Source: Terrimonas rubra (GTDB taxonomy: Bacteria; Bacteroidota; Bacteroidia; Chitinophagales; Chitinophagaceae). From it: DNA of 64,000 nt. The stretch is taken from assembly GCF_042686025.1 (NCBI RefSeq), contig NZ_JBHUOZ010000001.1, positions 930,001 through 994,000 of the forward strand, given 5' to 3'. The translations under genes and the position numbers were made by a program. The notes beneath the pieces are model-generated. The model was not told the DNA's origin. It saw only the letters and a program-made list of their open reading frames with translations, and ran no database searches. How positions within the stretch are numbered: position 1 is the stretch's first letter; every line of letters starts with the position of its first letter. This document shows, one piece after another, positions 34,208-42,949 of the stretch.

Positions 34208-34252
34208 TACTTATTCGTTTGAAGGAGCGTGTAAAGTGGGTGCCTTGCTGTT

Positions 34253-34637
34253 TTAGTCTTTATTGTTTTTTTGTACACGGAGCTGAGGCATTTTCGAATA
34301 ATCCGTGAGCCCCAGTTTGTTGCCGGACGGATCGGTAAATTCCACAGCCAGCCCGGTCGCAATTTCAAACGGCTCACTTAGAAAATTTATTCCCTTTTGC
34401 TGCAGCATGGTATAAGCTTGTTGCACATCCCACGGTAAACCAGATGGCAGGCTTTGCGTTTTGCATACTGTTCACAATAATGGCAGGTTCATTATCCCCC
34501 ACCCGAAAGGCCGTCATGCCTTTATCGGCAAAATCAAATTTGATATCCAGTCCAAGTTTGTTGATATAAAATTCCTTTGCCTCATCCAGGTTTTCTGCTG
34601 GCAGAAAGAAGTTGTCATAGTCATTGATGATATTCAT
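34253..34637 (-). pseudogene. VOC-family gene with a single-base frameshift
   Basis: The first 69 residues (MNIINDYDNFFLPAENLDEA, FYINKLGLDIKFDFADKGMT) are intact VOC sequence. After KPAIWFTV the frame is lost. Removing one G from the GGG run (CCC on the + strand at 34429-34431) restores DVQQAYTMLQQKGINFLSEP, then GLAVEFTDPSGNKLGLTDYS, to a stop at 34253. The restored protein has normal length (about 127 residues). Either a recent inactivating mutation or an assembly error. Confidence 0.88.
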
Positions 34638-34896
34638 AATACTTTTTTTGACCTCCGGAGTCTCAAAGCTAATGACTAAGTTTGATAAGTTCTTGTAACG
34701 CAGAAGATAATAGTTTCCGGGCTTAAGTATTATTGATCGATTGTTTTATCGACATAATGTAAAGTTAAAAAAAGGATATTGTCAGGGTTGTCTGGTACGG
34801 CTTCTATAGCTCCATTATTGTTTTCCGGCCCATTGGCGCAACATGATAATTACATCGTACAAAACGCCTGCTTCTCCTCTAAAATCACCCGAGCCT

Positions 34897-36144
34897 TCAT
34901 TTACTCTTTTTTTTCAGGCGTTGGATCTCTTTCGCCAGTGTTTGTTTTTCTGCCCCGGACCGGGTTAGGCTCATGGCTGTTTTGTAATGTTCAATGGCTT
35001 TTGAAATGTTCTTTTCCGAATACAAATACCCCAGTAACCCGTGGTAGTAATTACTGGTAGTAAGTTTTAGTTTTTCCGCTTCTGCTATTGCCTTATCATT
35101 TCCGTATACCCTGGCAAATGCAAAAGTTCTGTTAAGTGCCGTAATTGGCGAATATTCTATGAGCATAAGCTGGTTATATAGTTGTAATATTTTTTCCCAT
35201 TTATTCTCCTGACTGGTCACCGTATGCCAGTAGGCAATACCGGCCTCCAAATGGTATTTTGAGATACCGCCTCCATTGGTAGCATTAATCAAATAATAAT
35301 TTCCCCTGGTAATGAGGGATTGATCCCATTGGTTTTTATCCTGCTGTTCAAACAGGATAGTTTCGTTATATTCATCGGTCCTGGCTTCCAGGCGAGAACT
35401 CTGAAAACACATGAGCGCCATCAGTGCGTTCACCGCAGGAGTATTCGTTAAAGGAGTTTCTGTTAAGTAAAATGTCAGTCTTAATGCTTCCGAACAGATA
35501 TCCTTCCGGATCTGAAGATCATTGGTTTTGGAAAAATAGCCTTCGTTAAACAGGAGGTACAGGGTTTTTAATACAATATCCAGCCTCGATGTGATCTGGC
35601 TTTCATTTAATGTTTTAATCTCAAAATGATCATTACGCAGTGTGGCTCTTGCCCTGAGCAACCGCTTTTTAATGGTCTCAGGTTTCGTCAAAAATGCATT
35701 GGAGATTTCTTCCACACTAAACCCGCAAAGAATCTGAAGTGCTAAACAAATTTGACTTTCTGTTGAATTTGAAGGGTTACAGACGGCAAATATCATTGCC
35801 AGCTGGCTATCGGAGATAACCGCCTCATTAAAATGAAAATCAGGCGCTGCCTGAACCTCATTTGTTGTCATTACGTTTTTGACTTTAGTTTCAAAAACGC
35901 GTACATTTTTAAAATAATCCCTAGTCTTATTCTTTGCCACGGCATATAACCAGGCAATAGGGTTTTCCGGGATTCCGTTGATCGCCCAGTGCTCAGATGC
36001 TTTTAAAAAGGTGTCACTGGCAATATCCTCAGCAACTTCAATATGGCGCAGGCCAAAATGACGGCTTAACACTGCCGTCATTTTCGCATATTCCTGGCGG
36101 AATAAGTGGGGTAATAATTCGTTACACTGTTGCCCTGCTCCCAT
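34897..36144 (-). CDS. ECF sigma factor with long C-terminal domain (DUF6596, ECF114-type)
   Basis: 415 residues. Region 2 lies in the first 90 residues (EVAEDIASDTFLKASEHWAI, AWLYAVAKNKTRDYFK). Region 4 is at 135-180 (GFSVEEISNAFLTKPETIKK, RLLRARATLR). The remaining 230 residues are the DUF6596/TPR-like extension typical of this group, which is thought to replace an anti-sigma factor. It starts 18 bases after the YciI-like gene, its usual partner. Confidence 0.92.
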   Translation of the reverse strand: MGAGQQCNELLPHLFRQEYAKMTAVLSRHFGLRHIEVAEDIASDTFLKASEHWAINGIPENPIAWLYAVAKNKTRDYFKNVRVFETKVKNVMTTNEVQAAPDFHFNEAVISDSQLAMIFAVCNPSNSTESQICLALQILCGFSVEEISNAFLTKPETIKKRLLRARATLRNDHFEIKTLNESQITSRLDIVLKTLYLLFNEGYFSKTNDLQIRKDICSEALRLTFYLTETPLTNTPAVNALMALMCFQSSRLEARTDEYNETILFEQQDKNQWDQSLITRGNYYLINATNGGGISKYHLEAGIAYWHTVTSQENKWEKILQLYNQLMLIEYSPITALNRTFAFARVYGNDKAIAEAEKLKLTTSNYYHGLLGYLYSEKNISKAIEHYKTAMSLTRSGAEKQTLAKEIQRLKKKSK

Positions 36145-36162
36145 AATCAGCCATATGATCTT

Positions 36163-36507
36163 TTAGTCGCGTTTTAAAATCTCACGAACTTCAATACTTC
36201 CTCCTACCTGTTCAAAAATAGGATTCTCTTTTGCTATTGCTACAGCCTCGTCAATCGATTCGGCTTTTATCACGATATACCCGCTGATAAACTCTTTGAT
36301 CTCAGTGTACGGGCCGTCTGTTACCACATTATTTGGTTTTACCGTTTTGGCGCTTCCCGGAGCGGGTAAAAGCGTGTTGCCCTTATCCACTAATTTATCC
36401 TGAGCGGCAATACCGGCCAACCAGTTCATCCGTTGCTGCATTTGTTCGGGTGAGGGCTTAAAATCCCCAATGTCTTTTAATCTGAAGATTAACGCAAATT
36501 CTTTCAT
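36163..36507 (-). CDS. YciI-like (DGPF) partner of the ECF sigma factor
   Basis: 114 residues. KEFALIFRLKDIGDFKPSPE at the N-terminus and VVTDGPYTEIKEFISGYIVI are diagnostic of the DGPF/YciI-like family genetically linked with ECF114-type sigma factors. Function unknown, possibly a sensor or enzyme in the same pathway. Probably first gene of a two-gene operon. Confidence 0.9.
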   Translation of the reverse strand: MKEFALIFRLKDIGDFKPSPEQMQQRMNWLAGIAAQDKLVDKGNTLLPAPGSAKTVKPNNVVTDGPYTEIKEFISGYIVIKAESIDEAVAIAKENPIFEQVGGSIEVREILKRD

Positions 36508-36718
36508 TGTTTAAAATTTTTATGTTCGCCTTAATAACGATTGAACTTTAAAGATGGGGACAATATGCTGATCTTTTTCGTGAATGAATTATACAAGACC
36601 GGTTTTTTAAAAAATCAGGCACCAAAAATTTTGAACCGGGGTACTAATCGCCCTCAAAAAATTTCGTTTTATATCTCACGGAATACGGAAAAGTCTGTTT
36701 GATCGTTTGACGGCAATG

Positions 36719-37900
36719 TTAAACCCTTTCCACTTTTCCTTCATTCCGCGATGGAGCGGCTACCCGCTGCTCAAGTACCCGCCTCAATAACATCATCGTA
36801 AAAGCCAGCGCCCCAAAGATTACCGTTACCCAGGGAGAATATTCGGCACCATAGGTAACTATTATCCATCCGCCAACTGCCGTGCCCAGGGTAACACCCA
36901 GGTTTCCAAAAGAAGTGGCCAAGCTATTGGCAAATTCAAGACTGTCCGGTGCTGCCGAAATCATATAGGTTGAAGCGTTAAGAAAACTGGGAGAATAAAA
37001 CAGTCCCCAAAGCGCAATTACCACCCAGGTACTTATGGTGTCTGCCCCGGAAAAATGTAGTAACACCGGTACTATAATTGTGCCCGACAAAAAAATAGCG
37101 GTTGTAGCAGCAACATTTTTATTCAGCATTTTCCCGGCGCCCCAATTTGCAACCACGCCCATAATTCCAAATAACAAAAGCATATAGCTCACCATAATCT
37201 CATCCATCTGTTTGGCTTTAATAAGGTATTCTGCAAAATAACCGTAGGTGGCAAACCAGGCAGTGATCATGAAAAAATTCATTGCTGTACTAACAATGAA
37301 GACCGGCCTGGTCAGAATGCTCAAGGCGCTGCCATAGGATCTGCGCTCTGTCACCGGCATGGATGGCAGACCCAGGTATATTGCGATCAGGGCAATCGTG
37401 CTGACAATAGCCTGTACGGCGAAAGAAAATTGCCATGAGGAGAAACTCGCTATCCAGGTCGCCAACGGAACAGTGGAAACCATAGCAATAGCCACGCCGC
37501 TGAACACGATGCTCATCAACTCGTTCTCCCTTGCCTTATCAGCACCCGATACTGATACCGCTAAGGCAGTAGCAATGTACACAGGTTGCAGAAAGGCCGG
37601 TAAAATTCTCACAAGTAGAAGAAGCCAAAACGGAGGAGAAAGAAATGAGATGATCCCGGTAATTAAGAACAGGCTTATCGCGACAAGCATCACCTTCTTG
37701 CGGTCATACCCGGACAGAAGTAAGGTCATCGCCGGACCAGTAAGGGCGATCACCAGGGCAAAAGCACCTAACAGGTATCCGGCCTGGTCGATACTGATCT
37801 TATAGTGGTGGGCAACCTGTGGCAGGATGCCAATGACCCCGAATTCAGTGGTAATGACGGCCAGGAAACCCAGGCCGCCAATGTATGCGTATTTTTTCAC
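36719..37900 (-). CDS. MFS transporter, DHA1/AraJ-like
   Basis: 393 residues, twelve membrane segments. FLAVITTEFGVIGILPQVAH is the typical first helix of AraJ/YdhP-type drug or sugar exporters, and LSGYDRKKVML the cytoplasmic 2-3 loop. Starts 5 bases after the serine hydrolase gene, so they form an operon. HxlR regulation from the divergent gene is likely. Confidence 0.9.
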   Translation of the reverse strand: MKKYAYIGGLGFLAVITTEFGVIGILPQVAHHYKISIDQAGYLLGAFALVIALTGPAMTLLLSGYDRKKVMLVAISLFLITGIISFLSPPFWLLLLVRILPAFLQPVYIATALAVSVSGADKARENELMSIVFSGVAIAMVSTVPLATWIASFSSWQFSFAVQAIVSTIALIAIYLGLPSMPVTERRSYGSALSILTRPVFIVSTAMNFFMITAWFATYGYFAEYLIKAKQMDEIMVSYMLLLFGIMGVVANWGAGKMLNKNVAATTAIFLSGTIIVPVLLHFSGADTISTWVVIALWGLFYSPSFLNASTYMISAAPDSLEFANSLATSFGNLGVTLGTAVGGWIIVTYGAEYSPWVTVIFGALAFTMMLLRRVLEQRVAAPSRNEGKVERV

Positions 37901-37905
37901 GGCAA

Positions 37906-39153
37906 TTAATCGTTAAGTGATGCGTAGATGACATTTTTGAAAAGTGTGCCCAGGTCCCAATATGACGATGGTAAATATTGTTGTGTAAAAACAAGCCCGA
38001 TCAGGTTTGCTTCAGGGTCAACCCAATAATGTGTATTGAATGCACCACCCCAGTAGAACGACCCGCTATTTTCCGAATGGAGGTATTGATTGTCCTGTGT
38101 TATCAAAGAGAATCCGAGTCCAAACCGGAAGCCGGCATCTCCATTCGCCATTGCTTCCTGACCAAGCTGGTTAGTGGTCATCAGTTCAAGGGTTTTTTTA
38201 CCAATCAACCGTTTTCCGTTATACATTCCGCGATTAAGCAACAGCTGAAGGAATTTTGCATAGTCAGCTGTTGTTGAGCTAAGACCGGCTCCGCCCGATA
38301 GCAATACGCCCTCTTTAGTAGGATAATCTACACTGTTGCCTTCATAGATCGGATGAGTGATCCTGCTGATACCAGACGTATTGATTTCTACCACGGGTAC
38401 CAGCCGCTGCGCTTTATGCTGTGGGATCTTAAAATAAGTATCGTCCATTCCAAGGGGCTTGAAGATCCTCGTTTGAAAAAATACGTCCAGGGGCATCCCG
38501 CTTACAACTTCTACGAGATAGCCGAGCACGTCAGTATTCAATCCATACGTAAAGGCCTTCCCGGGCTGATGCACCAGTGGTTGGCGTGCAAGCAATCCGA
38601 TCTTTTCTTTCAAGCTGCCGCCCTCGCTGCCAATCCAGGTTGGCACCTCGGCTTTTGAATAGATCGCATTGAAACGCGGGTCGGTGGAGAAGAAAGGATA
38701 GGTAATACCGGAGGTATGCCTGAGCAGGTCCCTGATCGTGATCTCCCGGTTGGCGGCTATAGTGGTGTAACTGCTGTCGGAAGGGTTAAACGTGTCAATT
38801 ACCCGTGGTGCTTTGAAGGCCGGAATATATTTTGATACCGGTTCGTCTAATAAGAACCTTCCCTCTTCCCAAAGCATCATCACGGCAACACTGGTAATTG
38901 CCTTTGTTTGGGAGGCAATGCGAAAAATGTCGGTGGTCGCCAGCGGCTTACGTCTTTCAACATCGGCATACCCGGTAGCTTTATTATACAAGGTCTTATT
39001 GTCTTTGATCACAAGAACATTGATACCGGCCACTTCTTTGTTAGCGATCAAACGGGCGGTTAATTCGTCAAGTGCTGCGTTTAACTTGTTGGTCTGTGCG
39101 CTTGCTGCCGTCATAAAAAGGACAAAGCCCATTAATAATACCCTGTAATTCAT
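37906..39153 (-). CDS. Secreted serine hydrolase (EstB/class C beta-lactamase fold)
   Basis: 415 residues with a signal peptide (YRVLLMGFVLFMTAASAQ). SxxK is in FRIASQTKAITS. The second motif FTYGLNTDVLGYLVE is of the esterase EstB type rather than YxN of true beta-lactamases. The third segment is SFYWGGAFNTHYWVDPEANL. A periplasmic esterase or transacylase is likely. Operon with the MFS gene and divergent from an HxlR gene. Confidence 0.9.
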   Translation of the reverse strand: MNYRVLLMGFVLFMTAASAQTNKLNAALDELTARLIANKEVAGINVLVIKDNKTLYNKATGYADVERRKPLATTDIFRIASQTKAITSVAVMMLWEEGRFLLDEPVSKYIPAFKAPRVIDTFNPSDSSYTTIAANREITIRDLLRHTSGITYPFFSTDPRFNAIYSKAEVPTWIGSEGGSLKEKIGLLARQPLVHQPGKAFTYGLNTDVLGYLVEVVSGMPLDVFFQTRIFKPLGMDDTYFKIPQHKAQRLVPVVEINTSGISRITHPIYEGNSVDYPTKEGVLLSGGAGLSSTTADYAKFLQLLLNRGMYNGKRLIGKKTLELMTTNQLGQEAMANGDAGFRFGLGFSLITQDNQYLHSENSGSFYWGGAFNTHYWVDPEANLIGLVFTQQYLPSSYWDLGTLFKNVIYASLND

Positions 39154-39220
39154 GTCAATATCTTTTTTTGAAACCCAAAATTAGGGTGGCTTTACTACCT
39201 TTGTGAGGTACACATCCCAA

Positions 39221-39235
39221 TGTATGGTACATACA
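39221..39235. promoter_or_regulatory. Palindromic HxlR operator candidate
   Basis: TGTATG, GTA, CATACA is a perfect palindrome in the 94-base gap between the serine hydrolase/MFS operon and hxlR. A TACCTTTG promoter element (39196-39203) lies just upstream on the + strand, so a bound regulator could block the start of its own transcription. Confidence 0.6.
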
Positions 39236-39247
39236 AATTTGTAAGTA

Positions 39248-39649
39248 ATGGCAAAAAGAAAAGAAAATTCAACCAACAGTCTCAACGCCGAATACCTTCT
39301 TACTGAATGTGATTTAACTTATGCGATCTGCAAAGTGGGTGGACGATGGAAACTTTTGATACTGTGTAAGCTTGAAGAAGGAAAGCTGCGCTTTGGCGAA
39401 CTTCGTAACCAGATCCCGGGTATTACCGAACGTATGCTAACGCTCCAGTTACGCGAATTAGAGAAAGAGGGTTTGGTAAAAAGGACGGTTTACGCAGAAG
39501 TGCCGCCCCGCGTGGATTATGAGATGACAGAAATTGCGAAGGAGCTGGTTCCAATCTGGGCACAACTGAGCAAATGGGGAGGCAAACACCGCGATTTCAT
39601 TTCCAACAACCACCATCGACCAAAACAGAATGAAACATTCCAGTATTAA
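39248..39649 (+). CDS. HxlR-family transcriptional regulator
   Basis: 133 residues. Winged helix with the family signature CDLTYAICKVGGRWKLLILC, LEEGKLRFGELRNQIPGITE, MLTLQLRELEKEGLVKR, and the wing in PPRVDYEMTEIAKEL. Divergent from the hydrolase/MFS operon, which it probably represses. The C-terminal 20 bases overlap the next gene. Confidence 0.92.
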   Translation: MAKRKENSTNSLNAEYLLTECDLTYAICKVGGRWKLLILCKLEEGKLRFGELRNQIPGITERMLTLQLRELEKEGLVKRTVYAEVPPRVDYEMTEIAKELVPIWAQLSKWGGKHRDFISNNHHRPKQNETFQY

Positions 39650-40259
39650 GAACATCATTACGATCCAACATCCTGAATCAGTACACCATACTAATGGAAT
39701 GATTGGTTCCTGGACAGATTGGGACCTGACAGATAACGGGGTTCAACAGGCAGCAAACATTGCATATAACTTAAAGTCCGAAATCGAAAACCGGGAATTC
39801 TCCATCTATTCTTCCTCCCTGAAAAGAGCAATACAAACTGCTGAAATTATAGGAAAAAGACTAAATATACCCACCACACAAACCGATTCTTTACGGGAGC
39901 GAAGTCTCGGAAAAGCAATTGGCAAGTCCGTACAATGGCTAAAGGAGAATATTGAAAATGAAGAGAACACCATTTATGATAAATGTTTTAGCGATGCAGA
40001 ATCCAGGTTTAATGTGTGGCAAAGGCTATTACCTTTTTATAACGAAATCTTATACAACAACGAAGAAAATATGATCATCGTTTCCCATGGAGATACACTG
40101 AGTATATTTAATGTGATGTGGCTGGGATTAGATGTAGCAATGCTTAACGATATCAGTTTGTACGGGGTAAGCGGAGGCGTTTCTTTTTTACACCAAACAG
40201 CTGATGGAAAAAGAATAATAAAACGATTAAGTGACACTTCTTATATGAAGTCTTCCTAA
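39630..40259 (+). CDS. Histidine phosphatase (phosphoglycerate mutase fold) with altered first motif
   Basis: 209 residues. The fold is clear (LTDNGVQQAANIAYNL, IYSSSLKRAIQTAEIIGKRL, LRERSLGKAIG, MIIVSHGDTLSIF). In the first motif, which is normally RHGE, this protein has QHPES: the catalytic His is kept but the preceding Arg is Gln. Activity may be reduced or substrate choice changed. Its start overlaps hxlR by 20 bases, so the two are co-transcribed. Confidence 0.85.
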   Translation: MKHSSIKNIITIQHPESVHHTNGMIGSWTDWDLTDNGVQQAANIAYNLKSEIENREFSIYSSSLKRAIQTAEIIGKRLNIPTTQTDSLRERSLGKAIGKSVQWLKENIENEENTIYDKCFSDAESRFNVWQRLLPFYNEILYNNEENMIIVSHGDTLSIFNVMWLGLDVAMLNDISLYGVSGGVSFLHQTADGKRIIKRLSDTSYMKSS

Positions 40260-40393
40260 CACAAATATTATTTACCCCTGTTAACACACAACATGTGATG
40301 AACGCCATAAGTTAATCCATTAATATGGATCATCCCTTATATAGCGGTTACAACAAGGCCTGAAGTCTGCTCAATTGGTACCGGATCCGGTCA

Positions 40394-40807
40394 TCAGATC
40401 GCCTTTTTAAGCTTCTGCTTCAGATTTTTAGTAAACCCCTCCTTATCCTTTTTTACTTCCTGCAAAAATGCCTTATGGGTATCGGAAAGCTTGAAATACT
40501 TGTCTCCCCAGAGATAGATCTCCATCATCACCGGTAGCAGGTCGATCCCTTTTTCAGTAAGCCGGTATAAAACTTTCAATTTACTGTCAGGGTGCTCCGA
40601 CCGGGAAATAATGCCGGCCGCCTCCAGTGTCTGCAACCTGGATGCGAGGATATTAGTGGCTATTTTTTCTTCCGATTTTAAAAAATCGCCATAGGTGCAG
40701 GCCTTTGCGTACATCAGGTCCCGCACAATCAGCAACGACCATTTATCCCCCCATATATCCAGGGAACTGCTTACAGGGCATCCCGACCTTTTCTTTATTT
40801 CTGCCAT
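40394..40807 (-). CDS. HxlR-family transcriptional regulator
   Basis: 137 residues. CPVSSSLDIWGDKWSLLIVR, then TYGDFLKSEEKIATNILASR, and EHPDSKLKVLYRLTEKG are the family motifs. Divergent from the enoyl-CoA hydratase/oxidoreductase operon with an operator-like palindrome between them. Likely represses that operon in response to a small electrophile, as HxlR/HypR/YodB types do; the ligand is not readable. Confidence 0.92.
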   Translation of the reverse strand: MAEIKKRSGCPVSSSLDIWGDKWSLLIVRDLMYAKACTYGDFLKSEEKIATNILASRLQTLEAAGIISRSEHPDSKLKVLYRLTEKGIDLLPVMMEIYLWGDKYFKLSDTHKAFLQEVKKDKEGFTKNLKQKLKKAI

Positions 40808-40819
40808 AAAAATTTATTT

Positions 40820-40853
40820 ACTTGCATTTTGCAAGTGATTGTTCCTATATTTG
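40820..40853 (+). promoter_or_regulatory. Promoter and HxlR operator of the hydratase operon
   Basis: ACTTGCA, TTT, TGCAAGT (40820-40836) is a perfect inverted repeat overlapping the -33 region. TATATTTG (40846-40853) is an exact -7 element, and CTTG at 40821-40824 would be the -33 box at 21-base spacing. A further ACTTGCA half-site lies at 40855-40861. This geometry fits repression by the divergent HxlR protein. Confidence 0.65.
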
Positions 40854-40921
40854 CACTTGCAATTTGAAAGCAAATTTACAAAAGCTGCTTTTATTTTTCG
40901 ATCAAACTAAAACTGTAAATT

Positions 40922-41725
40922 ATGATCTTCACAAAACAGGTGATCAGCGAAAGTTACTGGAAGGTAAGTATAGACAACCCTCCGGTTAATGTATTCGACC
41001 CCGAATTCTCCGTGCAGCTCCGTGACCTTATGGACCAGCTGGAGGCTAACGAACAATTGAAAGTTGTTGTTTTTGAAAGTGCCAATCCTGATTTTTATGT
41101 GGCTCATGCAGAGTTGGTGAACATTTTTGAGTTTCCCAAAGGCGAAGGAAAAACAGGGCTTTCCAAATCCTGGCCCGATGTAGCGAAACGCCTGGAGCAG
41201 GCGCCGTTTGTCAGCATTGCATCCATCAGGGGCCGCGCAAGAGGTTTGGGGAGCGAATTTATCCAGGCTTTTGACATGCGTTTTGCCAGCAAAGAAAAAG
41301 CGGTATTTGCCCAGCCGGAGATCGGGATCGGTTCGTTTCCCGGTGGCGGCGGACTGGAACGACTTCACTTGCTCACCGGCAAGGCACGGGCGCTGGAGAT
41401 CATTTTAAGTGGTGATGATTACGATGCCGACACTGCCGCAGCCTATGGATGGATCAACAGGGCTTTTACAGATAAAGAACTGGATGCGTTCGTAGATAAT
41501 TTAGCACGTCGTATAGCTTCCTTTGACCTGAAGATCATCCAAAAAATCAAAGCAACAATGAATGCAAGGGCCGTTTTGCCCAAAAATGAGCATATTATGG
41601 AAACCCAGGTTGCTTTCTTTGCTTCACTTACTGAGCCGGAAGCCAGAACAAGGATCAAGGCATTGCTGGAACAGGGCTTACAGACTTACGGTGACGTGGA
41701 GTTAAACCTTGCAAAATATCTTTAA
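40922..41725 (+). CDS. Enoyl-CoA hydratase/isomerase-family protein
   Basis: 267 residues of the crotonase fold. FVSIASIRGRARGLGSEFIQ supplies the oxyanion hole, and FAQPEIGIGSFPGGGGLERL the second conserved block. One of the usual catalytic Glu positions appears to be kept (QPEIG). The C-terminal trimerisation helix is present. Whether it hydrates, isomerises or cleaves a CoA ester is not clear. Paired with a quinone-oxidoreductase-like gene 78 bases downstream. Confidence 0.88.
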   Translation: MIFTKQVISESYWKVSIDNPPVNVFDPEFSVQLRDLMDQLEANEQLKVVVFESANPDFYVAHAELVNIFEFPKGEGKTGLSKSWPDVAKRLEQAPFVSIASIRGRARGLGSEFIQAFDMRFASKEKAVFAQPEIGIGSFPGGGGLERLHLLTGKARALEIILSGDDYDADTAAAYGWINRAFTDKELDAFVDNLARRIASFDLKIIQKIKATMNARAVLPKNEHIMETQVAFFASLTEPEARTRIKALLEQGLQTYGDVELNLAKYL

Positions 41726-41803
41726 ACATTAACCACAAAGCGTGGGTAAGTACATCTCTCCTATCTGCGCTTTGTAAATTAAACAACAAAATATAGGATA
41801 ATA

Positions 41804-42742
41804 ATGAAAGCGGTTATCATCAACGAGCCGGGCGGTGTAGAAAAATTAGTATACATAGAAACAGCAAAACCGGAGATCAAAAGCGATGAAGTTTTGGTAC
41901 AGGTAAAAGCTGTGAGCATAAACCCGGTAGATGTTAAGGTACGGGCCGGCGGGGGTATTTACCAGCTACTGAAAAACGAGCACCCGCTTATACCCGGATG
42001 GGATATCAGCGGCGTTGTGGAAGAGGCCGGAACCAATGCTACTTTTAAACAGGGTGATGAAGTATTTGGAATGATCCGGTTTCCGGGCCATGGCAAAGCC
42101 TATGCGGAGTATGTGGCAGCCCCCGTAGATCAGCTTGCAGCCAAACCGGCAAATATTACGCACGGGCAGGCCGCAGCCTCAACCCTTGCAGCACTAACCG
42201 CTTACCAGGCAATGACCAGGCATGCGAACATAACACCGGGGCAAAAGGTATTGGTACATGCAGCAGCCGGCGGTGTAGGCCATTTCGCAGTACAAGTAGC
42301 CAAACACCTGGGCGCCTATGTGGTAGGCACTTCTTCAGTTAAAAATAAAGATTTTGTAATGGGTCTTGGTGCCGATGAACACATCGACTATCACGGTTAC
42401 AACTGGAAAAACAGTGAGGTTAAATACGACTTTGTAATGGATACTGTTGGTGGCAACAATATTGACAACTCATTGGAGGTGGTAAAGGATGGCGGGGTAG
42501 TTATCAGCATTCCCGCCGGATTGAGTGAACATCAGATAGAAAGGGCAAAAGCAAAAAATGTACATGCATTGTTTTTTTTAGTGGCGTCCAGTGGCAGTGA
42601 TATGGAAGTATTAGCAAGCTGGCTGTCGCAAGGCATTATTAAACCTTACGTATCAGAAGTATTTAATTTTAATGAAATGGGGAAAGCCCACTTGCAGGTA
42701 GAAAGCGGCAGGACTGTCGGTAAGGTGGTAGTAAGTTTATAA
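41804..42742 (+). CDS. NADP-dependent oxidoreductase, quinone-reductase branch of MDR
   Basis: 312 residues. GroES-like N-terminal domain (VSINPVDVKVRAGGGIYQLL, then LIPGWDISGVVEEAG) and Rossmann domain (KVLVHAAAGGVGHFAVQVAK). It lacks the Cys cluster of zinc-containing alcohol dehydrogenases, as in zeta-crystallin/QOR enzymes. Likely cytosolic reduction of quinones or enones. Co-regulated with the hydratase by the divergent HxlR repressor. Confidence 0.9.
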   Translation: MKAVIINEPGGVEKLVYIETAKPEIKSDEVLVQVKAVSINPVDVKVRAGGGIYQLLKNEHPLIPGWDISGVVEEAGTNATFKQGDEVFGMIRFPGHGKAYAEYVAAPVDQLAAKPANITHGQAAASTLAALTAYQAMTRHANITPGQKVLVHAAAGGVGHFAVQVAKHLGAYVVGTSSVKNKDFVMGLGADEHIDYHGYNWKNSEVKYDFVMDTVGGNNIDNSLEVVKDGGVVISIPAGLSEHQIERAKAKNVHALFFLVASSGSDMEVLASWLSQGIIKPYVSEVFNFNEMGKAHLQVESGRTVGKVVVSL

Positions 42743-42949
42743 ACTGTCGCCATTCTACCGGCTATTAGTTGCACATACAACGGGGGCTTGTTTCTGCAAG
42801 CCTCCCGGTAGCTAATCAAAAAGGGTTACAGCTATTCATTACATTCAGCATTTGTTCCTCGGCCCTGGTACCATTAAAACTGCCATTTTAGAAGCATTTG
42901 ATAGATTCTTTTCAATACTTTGCAGTAACATAGTAGTTACCTTTAAGCT

